Source of the DNA: JANLTP01 sp031363055
Lineage (GTDB): Bacteria; Pseudomonadota; Gammaproteobacteria; Burkholderiales; Burkholderiaceae_E
NCBI GenBank assembly: GCA_031363055.1
Contig: JANLTP010000033.1
Span: 1 to 11,015 of the forward strand
Direction: 5' to 3'
Length of the DNA stretch: 11,015 nucleotides
The translations under genes were made by a program, and so were the position numbers. Every line of letters begins with the position of its first letter. Position 1 is the stretch's first letter. The notes under the pieces were generated by a model. It did not search any database, had not been told where the DNA came from, and saw only the letters and a program-made list of their open reading frames with translations. Positions 1 through 6,672 of the stretch are shown in pieces.

Positions 1-2
1 CG

Positions 3-215
3 CACCGGCCAGTGCGGCCGAGTTGGGCGCGGCTGCTCAAACGGGTCTTTGATCTGGACCTAGAACACTGCCCGAACTGTGGCGGCGAGCTGAAGATCAT
101 TGCGGCGATTCTGCCAGCGCCAGTGATCCAGAAGATCCTCACGCATCTGGGCCTGGAGGCGCGAGCGCCGCCTCGGGCACCGGCGCGCGGGCAAATGCCG
201 CTGTACTCGGCCTGA
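3..215 (+). CDS. IS91-family transposase, C-terminal end (partial)
   Basis: This is the end of a transposase gene that enters from the left edge; the frame is open from base 3, so no true start lies in the window. The visible 70 residues carry the signature tail of IS91/ISCR-type transposases: RLLKRVFDLDLEHC, then a CPNCGGELK zinc-ribbon half, then ILTHLGLEARAPPRAPARGQ. In that family the enzyme is an HUH/Y2 single-strand transposase that moves DNA by a rolling-circle-like mechanism. The catalytic HUH and tyrosine motifs lie upstream, outside the window, so activity cannot be judged. It stops at TGA 213-215 and is followed by about 220 bp of non-coding DNA that is probably the end of the element. 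The family call is from recognised motifs and is firm. Confidence 0.9.
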   Translation, partial: HRPVRPSWARLLKRVFDLDLEHCPNCGGELKIIAAILPAPVIQKILTHLGLEARAPPRAPARGQMPLYSA

Positions 216-435
216 GGTTGACCGGATTCGATGCCATGAGAAGTTTCTGCGGCCGTGGGCCCGGCTGCGTGCCTGCGGGCGTCGGCCGCTCAGCTCTTAC
301 GCTTTAAGCTGCAAACGGCTACCCAGGCGAGTGTTTTGTGCCCCAACTTAGCCGCAGACCACTGACAGCCGATGATTTTGCCGACCTCGCTCCGCAACTC
401 TAATGCGAAAAAAGGGGTTTAAATTTCCTATACCC
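216..435 (+). mobile_element. Non-coding terminal region of the IS91-type element
   Basis: No gene is visible here. The stretch lies between the transposase stop and the point, about 433-436, where hsdR similarity on the other strand ends abruptly after the residues ASGG. I therefore take it as the 3' end of the IS91-like element, which in this family holds one of the replication-type ends rather than an inverted repeat. A purine-rich then T-rich stretch (gcgaaaaaaggggtttaaat, 406-425) sits just inside the proposed boundary. The exact boundary is inferred from loss of hsdR similarity; I cannot confirm a target tetranucleotide. Confidence 0.5.
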
Positions 436-2363
436 GCCACCGCTGGCCTTTTCAATGCGTGCCTGCGCCTTTTCATCCAGTTGCTTGGCCAGGCGCACCA
501 GCCGGTTGGCGAGTGACAGCACGGTGTCGTCGTCGCGGCTGCCAATCGCCACGCCTTGCAGCAAGTCCTTCAGCGCCACGCCGGGCTTTTTCTCCAACGG
601 GCGGCTTTCGGTCTTCAACGACTTCTCCACGCCGACGGCGTCGATAAGCACGAAGCGGGTCTTGGCACCGTCGGCGCTGTTGCTCACGCGCTTGAGGCTG
701 TCGCCATCGAGGCTGCGCACGCCCGGGCCCTTCATTTGCTCGTAGTAGCCCTTGCTGCGCACGTCGCGCATGAAGAGCAGCACCTCCAGCGGTTTCACGT
801 CGGTGCCGGTGGCAATCATGTCCACGGTGACGGCGATGCGCGGGTTGTAGTCGTTGCGAAAGCTGCTGAGGATGCTGTCGGTATCTTCTTCGGCGCGGTA
901 GGTGACCTTCTTGCAGAAGGCATTGCCTTGCACGTAAACCTCGCGCAGGATGTTGATGATGTCGTCAGCGTGGCTGTCGGTTTTGGCGAAGATCAGCGTC
1001 TTGGGCGTCTCTTTGCGCGTCGGGAAAATCTGTGTTTCCACAGCGGTTTTCATCGCCTGAATCACTTTGCGAATCTGGCTGGTGTTGACTACCGAGCGGT
1101 CCAGCTCCTTGCCGGCGTAGACGTTGTCGTCCTCGGTTTCGCCCCAGCGCTTCTTGCGCGTTTGGCGGTCGCGGTGGTCTACCCATTCCTTGGCTTTGAG
1201 CTCGGCGCCTTTCTGGGTGATTTCGGTTTCGATCTCGTACACGTCGTAGCCAACGTTGACCCCATCGGCCACCGATTGTTCGTAGGTGTATTCAGCGACG
1301 ACGTTCTCGTTGAAAAACCCGAAGGTGCGCTTGTCCGGCGTGGCGGTGAGACCAATCAGGCTGGCGTCAAAGTAATCAAGCACCTGCTTCCACAGGTTGT
1401 AGATGCTGCGGTGGCACTCATCAATGACAATGAAATCGAAGGTTTCCACCGGCACGGCCGGGTTGTAGCGGACGAACTTTTCCTGTTTGTCGGTTTGCTG
1501 CACTTCGTTGAGCGAGACGTCCTCGGCTGATTCGTCAATCGGCTCGCCGCTCAGGATCGAGTACATACGCTGGATGGTGCTGATGCATACCTGCGAGTGC
1601 GGGTCGATGTTGGGGGAGGCCAGCCGCTGTACGTTGTACAGTTCAGTGAACTTGCGGCCATCGTCTGGCGGCGTGTAGGCCATGAACTCTTGATGCGCCT
1701 GTTTGCCGAGGTTGCGGGTATCGACCAGAAACAAAATGCGCTTGGCGCCGCCGAACTTGAGCAGGCGATAGACCGACGTGATGGCGGTGAAGGTCTTGCC
1801 CGCGCCGGTGGCCATGTGCACCAAGGCGCGTGGTTTGTTCATTGCGAGCGACTTCTCCAGCCCGCGGACGGCGCTGATCTGGCAGTCGCGCAGGTTCGTT
1901 TCCATCAGCGCAGGCATTTGCTCGGCCAAGCGGCGCCGCAAAGTGTCGGGCTGCGTGGCCCAGACGGCCAGCGTTTCCGGCTTGAAGAAGCGGAAGACTT
2001 CGCGCGAACGCGGCGCGGGGTCGTTACTGTCGGTGAAGCGGATGATCTGGCCGGTGGCCTGGAGCAGGAAGCGCAAGGGCGTGTTGTCTTTGCGCCATTT
2101 GAGATTGGCGTTGGCGTAGCGCTCGGTCTGAGCTTCGGTCGCCGTCAGGTTTTCGCCGGCGCTGTCTTCTTGGCTTCAATCACGCCCACCGCGTTGCGAT
2201 TGACGAAGAGCACGTAGTCAGCCGGGCCGCTGTCGGTAGGGTACTCGCGCACCGCCACGCCCAAACTGACCGCCAAATTGAGCTGCTTCATGTCCTGAAT
2301 GACCCAGCCGGCCTGCTCCAGCTTCTGGTCAATTTGCTGGCGTGCTTTGCCTTCCGGTGTCAT
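400..2363 (-). pseudogene. hsdR: Type I restriction enzyme R subunit (hsdR), frameshifted and 3'-truncated
   Basis: HsdR is the motor and nuclease subunit of type I restriction-modification, cutting unmodified DNA after ATP-driven translocation. The N-terminal piece (2363 to about 2160) has the PD-(D/E)xK nuclease core: PADYVLFVN, then VGVIEAKK. It then runs into TGA at 2147-2145. One base is missing near 2158-2162. Reading on in the shifted frame gives the expected AGENLTATEAQTERYANAN, then KWRKDNTPLRFLLQATGQII. The main body has Walker A (MATGAGKT), motif II (VIDECHRS) and motif III (GLTATP), in the EcoEI-like subfamily. At the 3' end similarity stops after ARIEKASGG (about 436), and GYRKFKPLFSH comes from the adjacent IS91-type DNA. 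About 640 codons remain; from memory the family is roughly 800 or more. No hsdM or hsdS is in the window. The single-base shift could be an assembly error; the truncation could not. Confidence 0.85.
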
Positions 2364-2463
2364 GCGCGGTCGTCTTTCCCTTTTGGCGATTCATTTTTTA
2401 GGCACCGATCGGCATAGCCCTAAATCGGCACGAGTCTAACCGACGATTGCGCTTCAACGGTCG

Positions 2464-2808
2464 TCAAATATTGCCGTGACTGCGCGATTGCAATGAACAA
2501 ATCGAATGGCGCGCCGGCACGACGAGGGCGGTGATCAACACGCCGTCCTTGCCGAGTTCAGCGGCGAGCGCCTTGTTGAAGCCAAGTACGCCGTGCTTGG
2601 AGGCGGTATAGGCGGGTGAGCTCGGCGTGCGGACATGCACGAAGGATTGAATCGAGCCAATATTGACGATGCAGCCTCTGCTGGTCCGCAGGGCTTCGAG
2701 GAACGAATAGCTGACATTAAAAACGCCGGAAAGATTAATCTCGATGATCTCTTCCCAGTCGTTGATCACGGCAAGCGCTGCGCCCAGCATGCCATTGCGC
2801 CGCGCCAC
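2464..2808 (-). pseudogene. SDR oxidoreductase fragment (copy 1 of 3)
   Basis: A broken duplicate of the short-chain dehydrogenase gene at 8792-9559. Similarity runs from about 2808 to about 2540 and matches residues 94-183 of the intact copy: ARRNGMLGAALAVINDWEEI, the catalytic Asn region (INLSGVFNV), the Ser region (NIGSIQSF) and the YTASK active-site motif. The Rossmann cofactor-binding start (TGxxxGxG, NNAG) and the last third, including the IETPL loop, are missing. After AAELGKDGV the frame continues into unrelated residues (LITALVVPARHS) and stops at 2464. No start codon belongs to the original gene, so a functional enzyme is not expected. It abuts the HigBA-like operon on one side and broken hsdR on the other. 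Confidence 0.85.
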
Positions 2809-2860
2809 CTAAGCCTTCAAGCTAATTGATTCACGCCTTGGCGATGGACACATTTACCCA

Positions 2861-2889
2861 TTGACAATAAATGTACTTTATAATGTACA
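2861..2889 (+). promoter_or_regulatory. Promoter and palindromic operator of the HigBA-like operon
   Basis: A perfect TTGACA lies at 2861-2866 and a perfect TATAAT at 2879-2884, but only 12 bp apart, too close for an ordinary sigma-70 pair; the true -10 may be displaced to about 2881-2886. An 18-bp near-perfect palindrome, TGTAC-t-TTATAA-t-GTACA (2872-2889), has a single mismatched pair and covers the -10. Start of the toxin gene is 17 bp downstream. TA operons of this type are usually repressed by their own HTH antitoxin, so this palindrome is the natural autoregulatory site. That binding is inferred. Confidence 0.55.
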
Positions 2890-2906
2890 TGCTTAGCGGG
2901 TAAATC

Positions 2907-3260
2907 ATGCCCGTCTTGCAACCTAGAAAGATTGAACTTTGCTTTTATCAAAACGAGTACGGACAAGAGCCGGTTCGTGAGTGGCTCAAGCACTTGGACT
3001 CACACGAGCGCCACGAAATTGGCCTGGATTTAATGCGGGTTCAATGGCGTTGGCCGGTCGGCATGCCGCTGTGCCGTGCAATGGGTAATGGCTTATGGGA
3101 GGTCCGAACAAATCTGCCGAACAATCGAATCGCGCGGGTTCTGTTTTGCGCGCACGGCGGCCGACTTCACGCGCTGCACAGCTTCATCAAACAATCACCA
3201 AAAACGCCGATTCGCGATTTAGCGCTCGCGAGAAGCCGGCAAAAGGAAGTGACATCATGA
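2907..3260 (+). CDS. HigB/RelE-like toxin (phage Gp49-like, DUF891 type)
   Basis: A 117-residue basic protein with the hallmarks of the Gp49-like/HigB toxin family, ribosome-dependent mRNA interferases: N-terminal KIELCFYQNEYGQEPVREWL, then DLMRVQWRWPVGMPLCRAMG, then GLWEVRTNLPNNRIARVLF and ALHSFIKQSPKTP. The order and spacing of these blocks look complete, so the toxin is probably intact. The ATG at 2907 has only a weak GCGGG upstream but fits the family N-terminus (MPVLQPRKIEL). Its stop overlaps the antitoxin start by 4 bases (ATGA, 3257-3260), giving the toxin-first order characteristic of higBA. The operon is preceded by a palindromic operator. Specific target is not predictable from sequence. 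Confidence 0.85.
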   Translation: MPVLQPRKIELCFYQNEYGQEPVREWLKHLDSHERHEIGLDLMRVQWRWPVGMPLCRAMGNGLWEVRTNLPNNRIARVLFCAHGGRLHALHSFIKQSPKTPIRDLALARSRQKEVTS

Positions 3261-3535
3261 ATAAACGCCGAGTCGGATCAACCTTGGATGACTTCCTGAA
3301 GGGCGAAGGCGACTTCGAGCATGCGCAGGCGATCGCGATCAAAGAAGTCATCGCCTGGCAATTGGCACAGGCGATGAAGGAAAAATCAGTATCAAAATCT
3401 CGAATGGCGACCCTGCTCAAAACCAGCCGCACGCAAGTTGACCGCTTGCTAGATCCGACTGCTGATGTGACCCTTTCGTCGTTGCAGCGCGCCGCCGCGC
3501 TGGTAGGACGAAGACTGCAGATCGATTTGTTCTAG
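3257..3535 (+). CDS. XRE-type helix-turn-helix antitoxin (HigA-like)
   Basis: A 92-residue protein that partners the upstream toxin; the ATG overlaps the toxin's TGA, which suggests translational coupling. The N-terminal half (STLDDFLKGEGDFEHAQAIA) is followed by a helix-turn-helix: MKEKSVSKSRMATLLKTSRT, then QVDRLLDPTADVTLSSLQRA, and the ending AAALVGRRLQIDLF. This is the small XRE antitoxin arrangement seen with Gp49-like toxins. It should neutralise the toxin by direct binding and repress the operon at the palindrome over the -10 (2872-2889). Both roles are family knowledge rather than anything shown here. The gene looks intact. Confidence 0.85.
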   Translation: MNKRRVGSTLDDFLKGEGDFEHAQAIAIKEVIAWQLAQAMKEKSVSKSRMATLLKTSRTQVDRLLDPTADVTLSSLQRAAALVGRRLQIDLF

Positions 3536-3689
3536 GCCTCCGAAAGACATTGTCAGTCGAAATTCGATCTGACTTGGGAAGAACTGAGGCTGCTGGCTTC
3601 GCATCTCGGCGATACTCGGTTCATTGGGCACCAGCGTGTGGACAAATGCCGGTGTGTACGGTCTGATTAACCCGTATTGCCGGACTTGA

Positions 3690-3836
3690 GCGTGGCTGGT
3701 AACGGCATGGTTTGAAACCCTCGAAGGCGGTGCTAGCCCCGCGCAGTTCGTCGAATGGTTTGATGGTGTCACCATAAAGCAAGTCCGCGAAGTCTTTAAT
3801 TTTGTGAAGCGCGAGTCGGCCTTGGTGCCCAATTGA
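3690..3836 (+). pseudogene. DUF433 antitoxin remnant
   Basis: A 48-codon stretch after an in-frame TGA (3687-3689) and without a usable start codon. Its translation ends FETLEGGASPAQFVEWFDGV, then TIKQVREVFNFVKRESALVP, closely matching the second half of DUF433 antitoxins (…LEGGAS…F…WFPGVT..QV..VL.F). The codons just upstream in the same frame have no clear DUF433 beginning, so the 5' half appears eroded. It ends TGA at 3834-3836 and the next ATG follows at once, as expected for a DUF433/DUF5615 TA pair. Family assignment rests on memory of the family pattern; moderate certainty. Confidence 0.6.
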
Positions 3837-3953
3837 ATGCGCATACTTTTTGCTCAAGGTACGCCTGAGCGAATCGTCTTTCTGATTGTTCGAGCAATCG
3901 AACGTGTTGTAATCGGAAGCTACGAAGAAATTAGCCTTCGCAAAAGCCCCTAA
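3837..3953 (+). pseudogene. DUF5615 (PIN-like) toxin remnant
   Basis: A 38-codon ORF beginning directly after the DUF433 remnant's stop (TGA then ATG). The start MRILFAQGTPERI matches the beginning of DUF5615 PIN-like toxins, whose usual form is M-[RK]-I-L-F-D-Q-G-T-P. Here the conserved Asp is Ala. After ten residues the similarity fades, and the frame stops at 3951-3953, far short of the roughly 110 residues normal for the family. I read it as a collapsed toxin gene. The short hydrophobic tail (IVFLIVRAIERVV) could come from an internal deletion joining the two ends of the gene, but that is a guess. Confidence 0.5.
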
Positions 3954-4105
3954 ATCGGCGCTCGGTTTGCTCAATCCCGCATCGGCCCGCTGTGTCGCCT
4001 GCTTGAGCGTTCCCGCTGAAACGTCTGCGCGTCAGAATTCCTGGTTCCCGAACTTGAACGCCTCGCCCAACACAGCACCGGTCTCGGAGGAAAGGCGCAC
4101 GTTGA

Positions 4106-4210
4106 GCGCCGGCGAATATAGCGCTCGGGGATCTGAATCGGGACGGCAAACTCGATGTGGTCATGATCGGCAATGCGTCAGCCAGACAGGCGGTTATGTT
4201 GGGCAATTGA
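4106..4210 (+). pseudogene. FG-GAP/VCBS-repeat-like scrap
   Basis: Thirty-four codons between in-frame stops (4103-4105 and 4208-4210). They read ANIALGDLNRDGKLDVVMIG, a textbook FG-GAP/VCBS calcium-loop pattern (GDxNxDGxLDVV) found in secreted or surface beta-propeller proteins. There is no start codon, no signal peptide and no continuation in either direction. It is most simply a leftover of a larger gene destroyed by rearrangement. A chance match is possible because the motif is short. Confidence 0.4.
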
Positions 4211-4278
4211 CGTCCAGATTCGCTGCCGATAATTCCCGGCCGAGATGCTCTTGACGTCGAGCCCTTTGAGAGCAACGC

Positions 4279-4830
4279 CTAAACCGTCAGATACCCGCCA
4301 TCGGCAATCAGAATCGTTCCGGTGACAAAAGCAGCCATGTCAGAGGCGAGGAAAATCGCCGGGCCGACGAGGTCTTCCGGCTTGCCGGCGCGGCCGAGCG
4401 GCGTATGGGTGATAAAGGTCTTGACCAGCTCCGGATTGCTGGCGCGCGTCTTCACGTTCAGCGGCGTTTCGATGAAGCCGGGGCCGATGGCGTTGACGCG
4501 CGCGCCGACTTTGCCGAGTTCGGCGGCGAATGCCTTGGTGAAGCCGAGTACGCCGTGCTTGGGGGCGGTATAGGCGGGCGAGCTTGGCGTGCGGACATGC
4601 ACGAAGGATTGAATCGAGCCAATATTGACGATGCAGCCTTTGCTGGTCCGCAGGGCTTCGAGCAACGAATAGGTGACGTTAGAAACGCCGGAAAGATTGA
4701 TCGCGATGATCTCTTCCCAATCGTTGATCACGGCTTGCGCCGTGCCCAGCATGCATTGCGCCGCCCGTGTTGGAGATCTCGCTGGCGACCTCGGCGGCGG
4801 AGCCGTTGATGTCGAAAGCCCCACCCGCAC
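4279..4830 (-). pseudogene. SDR oxidoreductase, internally deleted (copy 2 of 3)
   Basis: A second damaged copy of the 8792-9559 gene. From MLGTAQAVINDWEEI onward it parallels the intact protein to the end (ILIADGGYLTV), including Asn (INLSGV), Ser (NIGSIQSF) and YTAPK, where Tyr and Lys of YxxxK survive but Ser is Pro. The 5' part has suffered several losses: one base after GVRVGL, one codon, about 121 bases between two CGGCGC repeats, and one more base at AATG(G)CATG. Together they remove 126 nt, so the frame stays open, but bases of about 4747-4815 are read in the wrong frame (STSTAPPPRSPARSP). The NNAG motif is gone, the cofactor-binding start is absent, and the 5' end is joined to DUF5615 DNA. 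Loss of the Rossmann half argues against enzyme activity. Confidence 0.85.
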
Positions 4831-4835
4831 ACCCT

Positions 4836-4979
4836 CGCGTACCGGTTCGCGAATTCACAGATCGCTGCGTCGGTCGCTCCGGATAGTCCAACGAATTCAA
4901 TATGACTCGTGCCGGGAAATTTCGATTCAAGCGTCGCAACCAATCGGCGTGAGATGTTCTCGTTAAGTAGCAGTTTCAC
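4836..4979 (-). pseudogene. DUF5615 (PIN-like) toxin, truncated by fusion to SDR copy 2
   Basis: GTG at 4979 opens MKLLLNENISRRLVATLESK, then FPGTSHIEFVGLSGATDAAI, a clear DUF5615 N-terminus (MKLLLDENLSxRLV..L…FPGSSHV). Similarity ends after CEFANRY at about 4841, where the DNA changes to the SDR sequence; TACGCG (4841-4836) is shared by both parents and may be the crossover point. The frame continues as nonsense inside SDR copy 2 to 4728. The family's conserved early Asp is Asn here. The GTG overlaps the stop of the upstream DUF433-like frame (GTGA, 4979-4976), the coupling expected of the TA pair. About half the toxin, including later acidic residues, is missing. Confidence 0.65.
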
Positions 4980-5077
4980 GACGCTATTGAAATCCGAACG
5001 GAATGCTGCTCGCGAGCGGCAGCGTAACCAAGGCAGGCCAAGATATTTGCTTGCGTGAGCTGCGGGAGCGCATAAAA
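4976..5077 (-). pseudogene. DUF433 antitoxin, C-terminal fragment
   Basis: The frame that stops at 4978-4976 reads YALPQLTQANILACLGYAAA, then REQHSVRIS. This is the closing helix pair of DUF433 antitoxins (YPxLTxxDIxAALAYAA). Its stop overlaps the GTG of the DUF5615 piece. Upstream, similarity fades within about 50 bp of the MFS transporter stop (5127), so the N-terminal half is missing or frame-shifted. Together with the DUF5615 fragment it forms a second broken copy of this TA type, on the opposite strand from the one at 3690-3953. Confidence 0.5.
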
Positions 5078-5126
5078 AAGCGCATGACGCAAAAGTGTGG
5101 CGTGAAGTTCGACCGGTGACGCCTGT

Positions 5127-6386
5127 TCAGGTCTTGCGTTCTGCGGGCGGCTTCGGCCGCCAGAGCAGAAACACAATCAGGGCGGTCACCTGCACAGCGA
5201 CAGCGGTCAGCATCGTCGCGCGATAGGCTGCCGCGTCGGTTTGCCCTGTGGCTCGATACACGTCGATCAGCACTCCATAGATCCACTGCCAGCCGAACGT
5301 TCCCGAGAACACCAGCAGGTTGTACCCCGTCAACGCCCGCCCCGACAACGCTGCCGGAAACGCCAGTCCCACGTACGGCTGGACCATCGAAAAGAATGTC
5401 GCCGTCATCGCGTAGACCAGCCACACAGGCCAGATCGCCGTCGACGGCACCAGCGCAAGGAGCAGTTGCGCACCGATCGCAACCGTGGTGCTGCACGCGC
5501 AGATCGCCTGGATCGACCACCCCTGCGCCCGAATCCACGGCTGCACCGCACCGACGCCCAGAAAGCCGAGCAGCGCCGCCAGATTGATCAGCAGCAGCAC
5601 CTGCGCCGCGTGGTCGGCGGAAAAGCCGTTGACGTTCATCAGCCAAGGCCCGGTCCACAAGGTCGTCAAGGCCGAAGACACCGAGTGCGCAAATAGCGAC
5701 ATCATCGCGAAGCGCCAGAAGAACGGGTCGCGGAACACCTGGCGGTAGCCGGCTATTAGCTCGGCGACACTCGATCCGGCCGCGCCGCGCGCGCTGTGCT
5801 GTTCTTCGTCGCGCGGCAGGCCGAGCCAGATGATGATGGCCGCCACCATGAATAGGCTGGCGCCGCCCCAGAAGACCCAGCGCCAGCTCAGCAACTCGAT
5901 TGCCCAGCGTGCTGGCACGGTGACCAGCAATGCGCCCAGCGAGCCCGACATCAATATCCATGCGGCCAGCGACTGCTGCCGGTCGGCCGGGTACCAGAAG
6001 CGGAAAGCTTTCAACGCCGACATCAGCCCGCCAGCGACGCCAGCGCCGATCAGCGCGCGGCCGAGCCACAACTCGGTGTAGCTGCTGGCGCTGGCGAACA
6101 GCCAGCAGCCGAGCGCGGCGAACATCAGCAAGACGGCGTGCACGCGCCTCGAGCCGAAGCGGTCCAGCCAGACGCCCAGCGGCAACTGCATCGCCGCGAA
6201 CGCCAGGAAGTAGGCGCTGCCCAGAAAGCCGAGTTGGGCGTTGCTCAGGCCGAAGTCGCGCACAAGCTCGGGCGCGATAACAGCGGTGACTGCGCGCATC
6301 CCGAACGACATCAGATAGGCAAACGCAAAGCACAGAAACACGCCGATGACGGCGGCGCCTTTCAGATGATGCGTCGAAGTCGTCAC
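5127..6386 (-). CDS. MFS transporter
   Basis: A 419-residue, very hydrophobic inner-membrane protein of the major facilitator superfamily, with roughly a dozen membrane-spanning stretches split by a polar central loop (GLPRDEEQHSARGAAG). The MFS motif A between helices 2 and 3 is visible as GVWLDRFGSRR (residues 71-81). Helix 1 starts near residue 11. The GTG at 6386 is chosen because the frame farther upstream is unlike protein, the first membrane helix begins just after it, and a -10-like TAGTAT stands 7 bp before it. The length suits the family. The substrate cannot be told. The gene is divergent from the SnoaL-like gene at 6669. It looks intact, unlike most of its neighbours on this strand. 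Confidence 0.85.
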   Translation of the reverse strand: MTTSTHHLKGAAVIGVFLCFAFAYLMSFGMRAVTAVIAPELVRDFGLSNAQLGFLGSAYFLAFAAMQLPLGVWLDRFGSRRVHAVLLMFAALGCWLFASASSYTELWLGRALIGAGVAGGLMSALKAFRFWYPADRQQSLAAWILMSGSLGALLVTVPARWAIELLSWRWVFWGGASLFMVAAIIIWLGLPRDEEQHSARGAAGSSVAELIAGYRQVFRDPFFWRFAMMSLFAHSVSSALTTLWTGPWLMNVNGFSADHAAQVLLLINLAALLGFLGVGAVQPWIRAQGWSIQAICACSTTVAIGAQLLLALVPSTAIWPVWLVYAMTATFFSMVQPYVGLAFPAALSGRALTGYNLLVFSGTFGWQWIYGVLIDVYRATGQTDAAAYRATMLTAVAVQVTALIVFLLWRPKPPAERKT

Positions 6387-6393
6387 AAGGCCG

Positions 6394-6423
6394 ATACTAC
6401 CGGGTGACGCGGTGCGCTGTCTC
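6394..6423 (-). promoter_or_regulatory. Candidate promoter of the MFS gene
   Basis: On the minus strand, GAGACA (6423-6418) and TAGTAT (6399-6394) are 18 bp apart. The GTG start codon begins 7 bases after the -10, which would place transcription start on or next to the start codon. The -35 match is weak, so this is tentative. Confidence 0.35.
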
Positions 6424-6465
6424 GCCGACGTGACCGTGGCCGGTGCGTTCTGTCGAAGGGTTTGG

Positions 6466-6494
6466 TTGACGTATCGAGGGCATGCCAGTAAGCT
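6466..6494 (+). promoter_or_regulatory. Candidate promoter for the Usp remnant and SnoaL-like gene
   Basis: TTGACG (6466-6471, five of six consensus bases) and TAAGCT (6489-6494, weak) are separated by the ideal 17 bp. Transcription would start near 6501, about 20 bases before the GTG at 6520. It is divergent from the candidate MFS promoter. Confidence 0.35.
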
Positions 6495-6519
6495 GGATGG
6501 AACCAACCCAGAGGGCACC

Positions 6520-6672
6520 GTGTTCAAGCGCATTCTGATCGCCGACAACGGCTCTGCCGAAGGCAAATACATGCTGAGCCGCTGGTGGCAGCGTTCGATT
6601 GGCAAATCACTGCTCGACACGTCTCGCTGCGTGGTGCTTGTGATCCGGCCGCCGGCCGGTGATTTTCCATGA
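6520..6672 (+). pseudogene. Universal stress protein (UspA-like), internally deleted
   Basis: A 50-codon frame starting with GTG and reading MFKRILIADNGSAEGK, the typical Usp first strand and loop. It passes directly to IGKSLLDTSRCVVLVIRPPA, the typical Usp last helix and strand (…S…LLxxxxCxVLVIRP). About 100 central residues, including the G-2x-G-9x-G(S/T) nucleotide-binding loop, are missing, with the reading frame kept. The join lies around YMLSRWWQ. The stop overlaps the next gene's start (ATGA, 6669-6672). It is either a relic or a tiny leader that couples translation of the SnoaL-like gene. The family call rests on two short terminal blocks. Confidence 0.5.

Noticed and set aside
556..1530. 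Long plus-strand open frame of 324 codons
   Set aside because: It is antisense to the well-supported hsdR helicase region, is rich in Ala/Val/His as expected for a GC-rich shadow frame, and shows no domain.
2145..2165. Programmed frameshift in hsdR
   Set aside because: No slippery heptamer is seen at the frame change, and the gene is also truncated at its other end, so a mutation or sequencing error is simpler.
3621..3974. Minus-strand frame of 117 codons over the DUF433/DUF5615 remnant
   Set aside because: It is antisense to recognisable antitoxin and toxin residues and shows no family features of its own.
4984..6333. Minus-strand open frame of 449 codons
   Set aside because: It overlaps the MFS transporter in another frame, is Arg/Gly/Ala-rich, and has no recognisable motif, whereas the overlapped frame carries clear MFS features.
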